From Ceratorhiza oryzae-sativae (Eukaryota > Basidiomycota > Agaricomycetes > Cantharellales > Ceratobasidiaceae), in contig JARWMV010000239.1 of NCBI GenBank assembly GCA_030998015.1, forward strand, positions 1,116,001 through 1,180,000: a stretch of 64,000 nt of DNA. The letters run 5' to 3'. The notes under the pieces were generated by a model. The model did no database searches, was not told where the DNA came from, and saw nothing but the letters and a program-made list of their open reading frames with translations. Numbering within the stretch: position 1 is the first letter of the stretch; the number at the start of each line of letters is the position of its first letter. Shown here one piece after another: positions 24,439 to 35,702 of this stretch. A program made the translations under genes and the position numbers.

Positions 24439-26126
24439 ATGCTGCATGTTGCGAATATACCTGGGGATGTCCTAATCCACATTGCTTCTCACCTCGAACT
24501 TGACGATCTGTGGAGGCTGCGGCAGGCGAGTATGTATCATCTCACACGTGCTGTCATATTCACCGAGAACTGTGCCGTGCGACACTTCGGCCAAAACCGT
24601 GCCTGCAGGTGTGCGTTCGGGTGAGAGCGATCGCAGGTACCGACCAGGTATGGCGTGCGGCAAGCTCCCGCCTTGGTCTTCTCACAAGAAACGTGGAGTC
24701 ACTCTTCGACCCATGGCCACCGAACAGCAGCTCGGAGCTCTCCGCGCCATATGTTCGAGAGGTTATCCGGGCTGTCCGGGTTGATAGGCGCTGGTCGGCG
24801 GGTCAGCCAGTTATGGTCACCGGCTATTGCTCCCCCGATGGCTCAACATGGACATATGTCAAACTGGCCGCCGGGCAGTGGATTCTTTGCACAGACGAGA
24901 GAGGCGATGTGACAGCCACGCGCCTCTCAAAAGCGGTTCAGCCATCGACACAGCAAGCAAAGCAAGGGATAATCTACGAGGGCAAATTCGATCCATATTG
25001 CTCTTGGTCCGGCCCAATCGGATGGTTCCAGCGTCCTGCGATACTCATCGCACAGCTCAAGAGCGATTTTCGTAGGTACATCGTCGCGCTACGCCCTGTT
25101 TCAAAGACCGACTGACGCTTTTGCTCTAGCTTGATCGTTCAGTGCTCTTCTCTTCCAACCGCCGATCGTTCATCGGCTCCTGGCACTGCAAGCCGACTCT
25201 CACAATGCAAGGTAAACCTCGGCGCGATATCTGTGTTGGCCGTGGAAGTGTACGCAGCCCGGCGTTGCCTTTTAGTCTTGTACAGAAACCTTGACGACAA
25301 AATACGCCAGGCCTTCCTGGGTGTTTGGCGCTGGGGCCCAGATGAAGAAGATACGCACCGTGCGCCTAGGCAGATTATGCAAAGTACTCCATTCCAGGTA
25401 TGTTTCCACGAGCCACGTTTCTATCATCGTGTTGGGGTCCTGATCGAACCCGTCTTCCCCTTCCCGTGGACAAAACAAACAACAAACTGGTCAGGCCAAA
25501 GACTGTGAATTTCGTGTGGTCGAATTCATCGGGGGTCCACACGTTTTGGTGGTGCGAGCTAGCGAAAACGCGACGCACTTTGATTTCTACGATCTACCAG
25601 GGGAGGAAATACCCGACCCGGCTCTAATCGAGCCTGAACCTCGGATGCCAGTTGCGGGGCTATCTCTCCCCTTGGAATGCCACCAGATTACCCTACCGCA
25701 ACCTGGATGGGCCAGGTCCGATTCTGTTCACGCGATCAATGTGTTGGCCTGCACCGCAAAGTCTGCAAGGCATAGCGAGCTCATAGCTTATCGGCTTTCG
25801 TTTGACGGGCGCAACGCTAGCCTGTCATTCCTGGGTGGTAGTCCACTCCCCGAACATTCTGACTTGATTGATTGCGTACTAGGGGCGCGAGGAGTCCGTG
25901 GCGTAGCGAGCATTGCGGCCCCGAGACGGGATGGCCGAGTTGCGCTTGCCCTGTTGACGTGTGATGGTACCTTGCGATTATCTGCTCTCGAACATCCCAT
26001 CCTTAATAGGCTCCGACCTATGAGGCTCGCATTTGACGAGGTGCGAGCAACAATCGTATTTTGGATGCCGAGGGCGATGTGCATGTGGTACTGTTCGACG
26101 CTGAACTTCAGCACGAGTTGGAGTGA
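24439..26126 (+). CDS. F-box protein
   Basis: ATG at 24439 leads directly into an F-box (VANIPGDVLIHIASHLELDD, LWRLRQ), the Skp1-binding motif by which such proteins recruit substrates to SCF ubiquitin ligases. An intron at about 24547-24637 joins LTR to TDQVWRAASSRLGLL, the usual continuation of agaricomycete F-box proteins. The rest (PVMVTGYCSPDGSTWTYVKL, GQWILCTDERGDVTATRLS, VNLGAISVLAVEVYAARRCL, VVEFIGGPHVLVVRASEN) is beta-strand-rich and probably forms a propeller-like substrate region, without clear WD repeats. The true C-terminus is NNRILDAEGDVHVVLFDAEL before TGA at 26124-26126, in a different phase from the preceding exon, so a one-base frame break near 26035-26055 is likely. Substrate is unknown. 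F-box genes of this type are often expanded and variable in mushrooms. Confidence 0.72.
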
Positions 26127-26834
26127 GTATGAATACTCAAATTCGTTAATGCAGGATATGTACATATATATCCATACAATCGCATGTTTTTCGCATAACG
26201 ATACACGAGGCACAGTTGAATAGCATAGGCCTTTGGACGGCTAACCGAAGCCGAGGCTGAGTGGGGAGGAATACCCAGGACGCGAATCGGGTGGGGGAAA
26301 TCGGGAGACACCAAGCCTAGCCAGAGGCACTGGTGCTCCACACGTCCCGCCACGATGTTTCGCCCTTGAATGACATTTCTCGCCCGTTTTAGGGCATACC
26401 ATGCTACAGATCGGGCTTGCCTCAAACGGGTATGAGCATGCACGATTTTCGTTACCATTGGCTGTAGGAAGATAGATGAGCACAAGGATATAGTGGGCGC
26501 CAAATGATTTCATTTCGCAGATAGATCTGCGGGATGTGCTCAATCTGTATTCCTGAGCATAGCAAACGTATGACTGTGGCCGAAGAGGCAGGATGATCAA
26601 GTGGTTTTCGCACGTGGTCGGGAACAACCGCAGCCTCGTGGATAGAACGATCGACTCGGTATGGTACCAGTTGGCCCAAGAGGAACCTTGGTAACCTTAA
26701 AAACACGAGATTCGATTATTAAATCTATAATTTACATTTGGCAAACGAGGCCTTAACATCTGGGCTCACCGGGGTCCTCAGCCGCGAAGTGGTCATGAAT
26801 ATCCGAGAATTGTCAATAGTGTGTATTAGTGAAT
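26127..26834. other. Intergenic spacer between convergent genes
   Basis: A 708-base spacer between the 3' ends of the F-box gene and the syntaxin gene. Minus-strand open frames (26241-26627, 26108-26503) overlap each other and show no domain. Nothing supportable seen. Confidence 0.4.
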
Positions 26835-28261
26835 TTAAAGGATATATGCAGGCGGGGATGGGTTAGCAGGGGGTGGGCGTTTTCGGGGTTTGAAAATAAG
26901 CACAAGGATGAGACCAAATATAATGAGTAACAGCAGAAATATGCATTTCCTGCGACCCGTATTACGCTGATAGCTGTGCCACTAATTGAGTTCGGTGGCC
27001 AATTTAGGGGATGAGGGCATACCGTGTAGCCATATCGAGCTCCTTGACGGCATCTTGCATATGCACGGCCGTCTGCTGGATGTTGTACTCGACGCTGTCG
27101 AGGATCGTGCCCTGGTCTATGACGAGATTGGAAAGGTCCTTGAATAGTTCCGCGAGTTGGACGATCGACTTGGCTATTTCAGCAATCTCATGGTTCCGAG
27201 ACGCCAGGCTCGGGTCCGACTGCTGCATGGCTGAAAGCTGAGACCGGGACTTGAGGGCAAAAGTCAGGGGTGAGAATAGGGGGCGATGCATTATACACAC
27301 CGCTTCTTCGTCCTGTTGGAGCGAGTCATAGGTGTTGGTCGCGCCCAAGGTCAAGACGCCAGACGCGATCATTTGATCATTGCGACTTATAGCGTGGCCT
27401 TGAAGCTCTGTCGATGGGCGATGGATAGCGTAAGAATCCGATCGATGCATCACGCAGAGAAAAAAAGAAACAGACTCTGCATGTATACCCGCTGTTTGGT
27501 CCGAAACAGTGCGCTGAGTTCCTGAACCTTGGCAGCAAGCGCACGCTGGACGTTTTGCGCCGAGGTGACATCGTTTTGAGAAGGCGCAATATTAGGGGGA
27601 AACGTATGGCTCGAGGTGCTTGCCGATATGCGTTGGATCAAGGATTGGCAGCGCCTGAACTCCTGCGCAGCGGAGTTTGCACGGCATTCGTCAAGGTTTT
27701 TGCGAGGAGCGGCGACGTACGCGTGTTATCTCATTTGTCCGAAGCTCGATCTCGCGCTCTTCGTCCGAGCGATCCTTGAACCCCGGAAGCACGCGCTTAG
27801 CGTGCAACTTGTCGAGCGCAAAGACTTTAATCGGAAACCAGGGGGCGGAGTTGAGGGAGCGTGCGGGTGTCGGAGTTCAGAGCTTGTAGGCACCGGATCG
27901 GATCCGGAAGGATAGTAGCACGTACTCTTGTTTCTCGTATCGACGATGGCGGCTTCGACCTGGTCTGCGATGTCGAGCCTGCGCGGGCGGGAAAATGACT
28001 AAAGCGAGCACAACTCTCGGGGCACACGCACCACACGGGGGCGACATCGAGGCGGGTGTCGGTGTCTGGCGTGGGGCGGTGGTCGTCGCGGATGAGGCGC
28101 TGTGCCTCGCCGCCGTCGGTGTCGTCGTCGTTGTCGTCGTCGGTGTGGGCGTAGGTGCGGCGGGGGCGGGCGTAGCGGGAGACGCGCGCCTGGGAATCGC
28201 GATAAGAGATGAAGAGGAGCGTGCGCGAGCGCGTGGTCGGATCTGAGCCTATGGTGGCCAT
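26835..28261 (-). CDS. TLG2: Tlg2/syntaxin-16-type Qa-SNARE
   Basis: A tail-anchored SNARE of the trans-Golgi/endosome that drives fusion of endosome-derived vesicles. ATG at 28261 gives MATIGSDPTTRSRTLLFISY, the typical Tlg2 start, followed by an acidic stretch (AHTDDDNDDDTDGGEA). Further exons encode the Habc bundle (LDKLHAKRVLPGFKDRSDEE at about 27740-27830, FPPNIAPSQ, NVQRALAAKVQELSALFRTK). The SNARE motif is RNHEIAEIAKSIVQLAELFK ... LVIDQGTILDSVEYNIQQTA, with the central Gln of the zero layer in IDQG. After another intron comes the C-terminal anchor (RKCIFLLLLIIFGLILVLIF) and a short Pro-rich tail ending at TAA 26835-26837. The C-terminal extension after the anchor is longer than in most SNAREs and would be lumenal. 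The copy appears intact. Confidence 0.88.
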
Positions 28262-28543
28262 GAGAGAGTGGGGAAGCAGGCGCGGGCGGACCGGTTACAT
28301 GTGCAGGAGCCCCCGGACAGTGCCGGAATAGGGGCTGAATTGCGAATAAATGAAAAACAAAAAAACGCAGGGGATCGGGCGGCCGGGACAAAAAGCGGCA
28401 TGACGCACAGGAGACGATAGCCTGTACCCGTCGTGTCGGGTGCGCCGCTTCTCCAGTCGCCACAATCGCGAGTTTCACAATTTCCCCAGGTTTCCCGCCG
28501 ACACCAGCTGACTCCAACCACTACCAGCCCTCAACCCGTTCGG

Positions 28544-28550
28544 TATATAA
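28544..28550 (+). promoter_or_regulatory. TATA-like element of the small Cys-rich gene
   Basis: TATATAA lies 81 bases before the ATG at 28631 and is followed by a CT-rich tract (about 28575-28620) typical of fungal initiation regions. The rest of the 369-base divergent interval 28262-28630 serves both this gene and the syntaxin gene; I see no other motif there. Confidence 0.4.
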
Positions 28551-28630
28551 CATGCGCGACTCCGCCTTGGGTCCCGCCGTCGTCGCTCCTCCTCCAACCC
28601 CTGTCCCACCCAGCCAGCTCCCACTTGACC

Positions 28631-29224
28631 ATGTGCCGCCAGATCACGTAGGCTGCCCCCCCCCCCTCCAACGCCCACCCCCCTGACGTTGCTCTGTCCA
28701 CAGCGAAGGAACCCAGCACCGCGGCTGCGGCCACTATGTGAGCACCTCACGGCCCCCTCTGAGTGACGGGCCATTGACTCCGTTCCCAGGTCTTGCACTG
28801 GGTCTCTGCGATATATGGTGCGCTCTGAGCGAAAACGCTAGCCACGCTTGCCGTCTGACCGACACCCACAGACTGCGAGGACCCGAAATGCAACAAGAGC
28901 TCCAAGCACCCAGATAACTGCAGGACACACAACACTTGCACCACGGTGAGCACCCCCGTCCAACGATCGTCGGCCCACATCCTAAATCTAACCGATGCGC
29001 GTCGTGCAGGAATATGGTCCCGATATCCAGAAGTATGCTTACATCCCCACGCGACCCCGACCTTCCCTCTGACTCACCTCTGCTCTAGAATCACCGCAAT
29101 GAACTACGAGCCATGCGAGCGGTATGTCCGGCGCTTTCCCAAAAAGCCCACCGACTGACGGTGACGTGTTTCCAGATGCAAAGCCTACTTTGCCGCTGGG
29201 GGCAAACCTGCTCGACGACACTGA
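28631..29224 (+). CDS. Small Cys-rich protein, paralogue of the gene at 5249
   Basis: Seven short exons encode a protein of about 85 residues. ATG at 28631 gives MCRQIT, spliced through introns of about 48-58 nt to EGTQHRGCGHY, VLHWVSAIYDCEDPKCNK, SSKHPDNCRTHNTCTT, EYGPDIQ, ITAMNYEPCER and CKAYFAAGGKPARRH, stopping at TGA 29222-29224. All junctions use GT-AG and keep phase. The Cys/His pattern (MC, CGH, DCxxPxC, SSxH, CxxxxxC, CxxC) matches the gene at 5249-5645 in order and spacing, including an exon border next to the DC pair. This looks like a zinc-binding mini-protein; I know of no characterised member. There is no signal peptide. The intron after exon 1 begins GTAGGCTGCC and contains a run of C's. 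Confidence 0.68.
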
Positions 29225-29588
29225 ACGGTCATCCAAAAACGCCCCAGTATACCAACCCTCGCGCGCCTTTTCTTGCTCCTCCCACACAATATATCTATTT
29301 TTTGCAATTATCGCCTGCATTTGTACGCTCTCCAGCAGCACTCGTATTTGTATCGATTGCAAACTATCTCCCAATTTAAATCCGTTGTCAATTTCTTCAC
29401 ATCCGATTTTATCCGCAACACGCGACTTGCTCAGAACAATGTTTTACACCGTAACAACCGTTCCCGCCGGCACGAAACATGGAAACTCTATTGGCCGCAA
29501 CTCGCAAACAATGGTTCCTGATCAGACCGCGACGTGTCGGAGTTGATCAAAGTTCAAAAAAAAAAATGTAACTCAAAATTTTTTCCAG
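29225..29588. other. Intergenic spacer between convergent genes
   Basis: A 364-base spacer between the small Cys-rich gene and the 3' end of NAR1. It is rather AT-rich from 29270 to 29400 and contains an A-run near 29558. No gene seen. Confidence 0.45.
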
Positions 29589-31538
29589 CTACCACTGAAC
29601 GGCTAGGCCCACAACTTGACTTTCCACTGCTCGGAAATGAGTCTGAAACAGTCTCCGCCGCAACGATTCACCCTCTTGGTCCATTTCGTCGCACCACCTG
29701 GCGGGGGCCGAACCTGAGCCAGGTTGACACAGGTCTCGCAATATGCGTGTCGCCAATGCATCGAGCGCCGCCAAGTCGTGAATGGGCATTTGCATCAGTG
29801 ATGAACTCCCGGGCGACGGAGGTGGAGTCCACGCGCCCTGCCAATATATCGCTTCCACCTCCTTGACGAGCTGCTTGTCACCCCAGCGCGCATCACGCGC
29901 CGCTGCAGATTCACCGACCCCACCCGATACACCACGCGCACCCCCTCGCAGCTGACCGCCTCCGTTCACACACCCACTCGGGCATGCCATAACTTCCACG
30001 TAGTCGTAGGATTTTGATTCTTCGGCTTGGCCAGCCTTGCTAGCTGCCGATCCCATTGTTCGGCGGCCCCGGACAGGAGCACGACCTGCCGCGCCACGGC
30101 CAACCGAAATCCCGGCATCACGCCCGACCTTCCGCACGATGTTCTGCAAATTCCGGAATCCGTAGCACTTGGCACCACGGAACAATACCTTTCCTCCAGC
30201 CCCTTCGTCAACAAGTGTATACTCCTCGTAATCGGCATTGCGTATTGTTTTGCTTGAAATAGAGGGCGACTGGGCTGTTAGCGAGATCGAATCGATCAGA
30301 GACTGAAGGTAGGAGCCGGAGGAGGATCCTAGATGCTGTACAAGCTCTGGTAGCATTGCGTCATCGACACCAGGCGATTCGGAGGCTGTTTTCACGTTGG
30401 TTTCTTCTGGAACAGGAGTCGAAATATCCCACCCCTTGTCCCGCATCAGGATTTCGAGCTCCGCCGTAGTCAACACACAATCCACGTCTCGAGTAGATAG
30501 AATCTCGCTGTAGAAATCCTCCCTAGACGCCTCGAGTTTCTTGTCGTAACATGGCATGACCGTCACGTGGTAGATAGAGTTAGCACTTAGCACACATACA
30601 AGATTAGAGGTACTATCAATCTCGGATAAGAACACGCACCGTTTGCCCCACTTCTTCGCGAGCCATTCTTTCACCAGAGTTCCCATCACCTGCTGCGGGC
30701 TCTTTGTCCTTGAAAGGAAAGGAATCATTTCGGGACGAGCCTTCTCGACATAGCACACCCATCCAGGACAAGCACTTGCGACCATGGGTAGCTGTGCATC
30801 ATCTCGGGAACCGAGGTTCGAGGATGGCGCGCGAGCCCTACGCTCGAAAAACTCTCGCGTGTGCTCCAAAAGCGAAAGATGTCGCGCAAAGGTGGTGTCG
30901 TAGATGTGAGAAAATGAAAGCACGCGCGAGGCAAAGGCCTGAACTCTCCGAAGTATTTGACCACTCGTTACCGGGGGGTTTATGGACGCGGCAAACGAAG
31001 CCAAGGCTTGCGGCGCGATCGACATGACCAGCGTTTTGTGATCAGGATGTGAAGGGGGTGGGTTCGACTCCACGACTTTGAGAACCTCCTCATGGGACTG
31101 CATGGATATCAACACCGATTCGGCGGAGGTGATGCATCCGCTGGACGGTTGGGATTAGGTTCACGTATACCAATCTTAGTAAAGGGGTGGCTTGCCTGCA
31201 TGCAAGGCAGTCATTGAGGCTGATCTGGGCTTGCTGCAATTTTCTCCGCCCGTTATCCCCACCTTCTTCTTCGTAATACGTTCCGTTGGAATCAATCCCG
31301 ATCTGAGTCTGTGGCGAAAGGGTAAATTCACCCGATTTCGCCACTATTCATAAGACCCACTCACTGCAGCTGCGTTTTCTACCCTTGGTGCTTTGACTTC
31401 TTCTACTGGCTTTATGCATGCTTGAGATGGTGTGATAAAGTCATTCAAATCGGTAAGCGTCTAAGATGGACCATTTAATTATTGAAGTATGGAGATGTGG
31501 CGGAGATAGCTACACACCAACCCCCTAGAAAAAGTCAT
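29589..31538 (-). CDS. NAR1: Cytosolic Fe-S cluster assembly factor Nar1 (iron-only hydrogenase-like)
   Basis: Nar1 hands [4Fe-4S] clusters from the Cfd1-Nbp35 scaffold to the CIA targeting complex. A first micro-exon from ATG 31538 (MTFSRGL) splices to TLTDLNDFITPSQACIKPVE, the typical Nar1 N-terminus. The next exons give KSGEFTLSPQTQIGIDSNG, QQAQISLNDCLAC and a GCITSAE block, supplying the N-terminal ferredoxin-like Cys ligands. The large exon 29589-31115 is one uninterrupted 508-codon frame with VMSIAPQALASFAA, MVASACPGWVCYVEKARPEM, TKSPQQVMG, KEWLAKKWGKRCVF, MPCYDKKLEASREDF and VMACPSGCVNGGGQLRGG, carrying the H-cluster-like Cys residues. The protein ends VVGLAVQW, the conserved C-terminal Trp used by CIA clients and adaptors. 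It is intact apart from normal splicing. Confidence 0.93.
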
Positions 31539-31797
31539 TGTCTATGGTGTATGTGTTTAGGCTATCGATACAGTGATTGCAAGGTAGAGACAGTTGTTGT
31601 TCAAACAAGGCTCGAGTGGGGTATCTAGGGGTTTTTTTCCTTACGGCCGAAAGGATGGATGGTCGTTCTCCGCGTGTTGACTAAGATTATCAGCCTCAAA
31701 GGCAGCCCACGTGACGCAATTATCGGCATGTACGCTGTTCTCCTCATCTGAATAAAATCCAATTCGATATACAGAAACATAAACCACAGAAGCTCTT

Positions 31798-33578
31798 CTA
31801 CAGCTTAGCAGAGCCAGTGTCACTTTTAACCCGGACAATCGCCTTGCCCCAAGTCTTGCGTTCTTCCAAATCCCTAAGCCCCTTCGATACGTTGTCTAGC
31901 CCCCTATACTCCGTGTGTTAATCAGCCACACCAGATTAATAGCACCCAATTACTTACTGGTAGATCTCAGAGAATACAACGGGCTTTACCCGGCGCTCTC
32001 AAAGAGCCTATGGATAAACGGTTAGCATTAAGCTTGAGCTCCAAAAGGACGAGTGCCTACTCAAACAAGGCCTTCCATACAGACGGCACGTGGCCAATGT
32101 CATTTTCTTTGCAATGCATGTCAGAAACCTGGTTCATCAAGTTTAAGGATACCTACTCATGTATGCGCCCCAGTGCACCCCTACAATACTAATGTTCTTT
32201 AATAGTACGAGGTTTAGCGGTAACTGTGTGAAATCAAGTTGAATACTCGAAGTTTGGTATCAGCAAGTAGCAGACCTTCTCGATTTGCCCTGCTGCAAAG
32301 CCGACGACCAGCGCTCGACCCTAGGATAGAATTACGTCAGATTGAAAACTGTACCTGCCGATCGATGAGGTTTACCTTCCAAGCAATACATTTCAACGAA
32401 TCCTTAATCAGGCCAACGGGGTCATAGATAACATCTACATCCAAAATTAAAACGTCAGCTGAGTACTTTTTTCAGACTCAGTCGACATACCGACACCCTT
32501 TCCACCTGTCAACTTGAGAACTTGTTTTTGCCATTCTGGCTTGGTGTAATCTATTACTTCGTCGGCACCGCCGAGAGACTTGCAGACCTCGAGTTTTTTT
32601 TCGGTGCCTGCCGTTGCAATTACTTTTGCGCCCAGAGCTAGGAGAGAAACAGCGGGTAAATATACGTGGACGTTTCCGGAATAAATGATCCGTGCCTTTG
32701 GCGATCTGAACTGCGGCCAGACCGACTCCTCCAGCAGCCGCGTGGACTACGTGTCGGGAGGCATCAGTATGGATTTCATCGAAATTTCCAAAATCCGCCT
32801 ACCCAAGCACCATTCACCTAGTACACAAAGCGGTAAGAATCCCGAATGAAAAGCAGAATAAACATAAAAGGCAGCTTACCAGGTTGAAGTTGGCTCTTCC
32901 AACAAGCGCTTCGTAGCTAAAGAGTTATGGTGTTAGGGCTCCGTGCTAGGTGACATTACGGCGATGAATCACCTCGTTGGCCATGTTACGAACAATCCAG
33001 CCGCTTGCTCAAACGTAAATCCTTTGGGAATAGGATGAAGGCTTTGCCATTTGGCGGCCACGCGTTCTGCGTATGCTCCCTGTATCCAATTTGAACAATA
33101 CTGTGTGATTGGACTTAATGGTCGTAGACTTACCTGGGCACTGCCAAAAACTTTGTCGCCTGGCTTGAACGGACAGCCTTTTGGAATAGGAGAAGAGTTG
33201 GTAATCACCCCAGCAAACTCTGCGCCAAGGATAAAAGGAAAAGGAGGTTGGTCTTGAGTGCAGATGGGACGTCAGTCAAGCGGACTTTGGCCGCCCCGTG
33301 TGAGAAAAACGCACTTTGGTATTTCCCCTGAGACTGCAAGATGTCAAAGAAGTTCAATGCTCTACGTGTGATTCAGTGTCGTTGTATTTGAGCTGGCTCC
33401 TGTTTCACAACTCACGCAGCATAGACTTCGACAACCACCTCGTCAGCATTTGGTACTGGCTCTGCAGCCTGATGGGTTCTACAGGAACGTTTGTTTGAAT
33501 GACAGCGAGTTTCACAATCGACTTACATTGGCTGTTTGGAGGGATGGGCGTATCCATTAATGACAATAGCCTTCATCG
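31798..33578 (-). CDS. Zinc-independent quinone oxidoreductase (MDR superfamily)
   Basis: An NAD(P)H-dependent oxidoreductase of the medium-chain dehydrogenase/reductase superfamily, QOR branch, probably cytosolic. ATG at 33578 gives MKAIVINGYAHPSKQPM. Further exons read ALNFFDILQSQGKYQ, LLFPFILGAEFAGVITNSSP, CPFKPGDKVFGSAQ, GAYAERVAAKWQSLHPIPKG, FTFEQAAGLFVTWPT, HVVHAAAGGVGLAAVQIAK (the nucleotide-binding AxGGVG loop), VIATAGTEKKLEVCKSLGGA, EVIDYTKPEWQKQVL, GVDVIYDPVGLIKDSLKCIA and GRALVVGFAAGQIEK. The C-terminus is GLRDLEERKTWGKAIVRVK ... GSAKL, with TAG at 31798-31800. The structural-zinc Cys cluster of alcohol dehydrogenases is absent, as expected for QOR. At least nine exons, and no broken frame noticed. 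The physiological substrate is unknown. Confidence 0.88.
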
Positions 33579-33918
33579 CTGTAGCTAGGGGGACTGTGGG
33601 CTGACCGGAGTATTGTTATACTCCCGAACCGGTTGCAGGGAATAGCCGAGCACCGGTCATCAGTGATTTGATATTGATGTTTGATCATGATACATAAGAT
33701 TACAAAAACGTCCGAGACTAGCTAGGCACAAACACACAAGAGACACTGACCGAGTAACCAAAGGCAGCGCATAAGTATCCGGATATATAAGATAGATGGG
33801 AATCTTGAATATGAATGAAAATATGCGCGCGGTCGAAAACGAAAACGAAGCGACAACGCAAACCGAGCGCAGGAACAAGTAGTGGAGCGTCCCCAAGAAA
33901 CGGATGAGACCGAGCGGA
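33579..33918. other. Spacer between QOR promoter side and HSF gene 3' end
   Basis: A 340-base spacer that must hold the promoter of the quinone oxidoreductase gene and the 3' end of the HSF-type gene, both on the minus strand. No gene seen. Confidence 0.45.
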
Positions 33919-35269
33919 TCAAGACTCGGAGATGCCAGCGAGAGGCGACTCCTCGGTGTCCTCCTCTTTTTTGGGCGTTGAGGCGGCACGCTTGGCCTTG
34001 CGTGAGCTACGAGGTTTCAGCTGCCCAAGGAGGTTTTTACCACCCCTTAAGAACAAAGGATCTGAAGGGCAAAGTTAGCGATGACAGGTAGGGATTGTAC
34101 AGACAAGGTTAGAACGCACGGGCAAAGCCTGACGCCGACTGGAAGGAGGGACTAGCGTTGGCTTGTGCAACCAGGTCTGCGGCTGCCGGATGATCAGATT
34201 GGTCTGCCAACTGTAGCAGCCTGATCGTTGAGACTCGAGTGAACCCATAGAGTCGTAGCTGCCGGACAAATGAACTGATGTTGCTGTCAAAAACCCACGC
34301 GTTAATGTCATCGGGCGTCGATGATGATCAAATTTACCTGTGTCTGAAAAACCTGGGCAACACTTGTTGGGCAAATTCGGTAGCGTTCATCAAGAGGAAG
34401 GCATCGCCTGTCTCGTTCCAAGCGAGGTACTTGGAGTACTCTGGCCGAGAGAGAATGCTGCGAACAGATCAATTATCCGTCCCCATGGTAGGACGATTTC
34501 AGCGCACTCACTGATACAGTTTGCTGATGAATGCTGTGGACTCTTCCTCAGTCGGTACAATGACCTCTGGAAGACTCGAGGATTTGGTGCCCCGATCGGT
34601 GCCCTGTCGCCGGATGGGGGGAGGGACATCGTCAGTGGGGGAGCTTGACGATGAGTGACGACTATGTGGCAGGTTCACGGGGAACGATTGGATGGATCGG
34701 TACGCAGGGAAGGGGGAGGGCATGGACAGTTGCGTCCGCAAGTGAGGTTGAGATGCGGTTCGGGTCCGTATCGCGAGCGAGCCACCACGGGTATTGCTGG
34801 GGCCTGCGGCCGCCATGGGTTTGGGGCCGTCGAGTAGAAAAGGGTTCGGCACATCTGAAGACGGCGGCGGTGGGAAAAACTCGTGCTGAAATGCAGGCTC
34901 GAATGAAACCGCTCCGGTAGGCGGCGGTGTCGGGTACGTCACGTCCGACAGCTGAAATGGGGGTGGGTCGAACGCAGGGGGGTAGTACTGAAAGTTGGAC
35001 GATGTGCTGGAGAGCGCGAGATTAATTGACTCCGGGCCGGACGGCAGGAGCGGCGGCTCGTAGGGCGGCCATGACGTCGAGTACGCAAGGCCGGCAGGAT
35101 CGGAAGGATAGGGGCGTCTGTCCTGCAGCGCGCCGTGAGCGTTAGAAGAGGCGGGGCGATCAGGATCAAAAGACTTACTTGGAGAAATCCCTAGATGGCG
35201 ATGGAACGAGGGCGGTGAGCGCTGGGGCGCATGCTGTTTGGGCTGTAGGCAACGCACCTGGTTAGCCAT
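33919..35269 (-). CDS. HSF-type DNA-binding protein with C-terminal HSF domain
   Basis: A probable transcription factor. The region from the first ATG in frame (35269, MANQ) is about 230 residues rich in Pro/Ser (FDPPPFQLSDVTYPTPPPTG), likely disordered. The HSF domain follows at the C-terminal end: EEESTAFISKLYQ, then ILSRPEYSKYLAWNETGDAF, LLMNATEFAQQVLPRFFRH, ISSFVRQLRLYGFTRVSTIR (recognition helix SFVRQLRLYGF), a longer than usual wing (about 30 residues), and FAHPLFLRGGKNLLGQLKPR. The last intron joins SGFA to HPLFLRGG exactly. It ends with a basic tail (SSRKAKRAASTPKK) and TGA at 33919-33921. No coiled-coil trimerisation region follows the domain, unlike Hsf1. The 5' end may be spliced differently (MANQ, GFLQ, then DRRPYPSDP). 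Confidence 0.82.
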
Positions 35270-35702
35270 GTGGGATTCAAGTCGTGCGGAGAGACCGTAG
35301 GAGCGCGGCGAATGAGGCACTTGTCGGCTACAGTGGGCTCTTTATCATGCGTTGGGCGAGCGTTCAAGGTTGGATCCAGCGATCAGGCTAATGCGGGGCC
35401 GGTAAAGTAGCACGCACAGACTGTTTACTCGCGTTGGGATGGCCCTGTCGCGCATAAGCGTACGAGGATCTCGTGGCCAAATAGCCATGCACTCGGGTCC
35501 AAGAAGGCTTGCTTTCGCTCGAACCGCCGAAACCATGTGGATGGCTAGGCCCTTTCTCAGCCAGGTACGATAAGGCTCAGTTGTTATTTCAGTCCGTAAT
35601 GCGAATCGTATCTCTAATGTGACATGTGACTGTGATCGACAAAATATGATCCAACAATTTGACGGAACGCCGCACGTGGCTCCATGTGGGGCAGTCAGGC
35701 AC
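35270..35702. other. Spacer between HSF promoter and SND1 3' end
   Basis: A 433-base interval holding the upstream region of the HSF-type gene and the 3' end of the SND1 gene. A minus-strand frame (35345-35728) without domain features overlaps it and is treated as chance. Confidence 0.45.

Noticed and set aside
28270..28520. Long frames on both strands near the syntaxin start (for example 27999-28517 minus)
   Set aside because: They are shadows of the TLG2 first exon and its upstream region in other phases.
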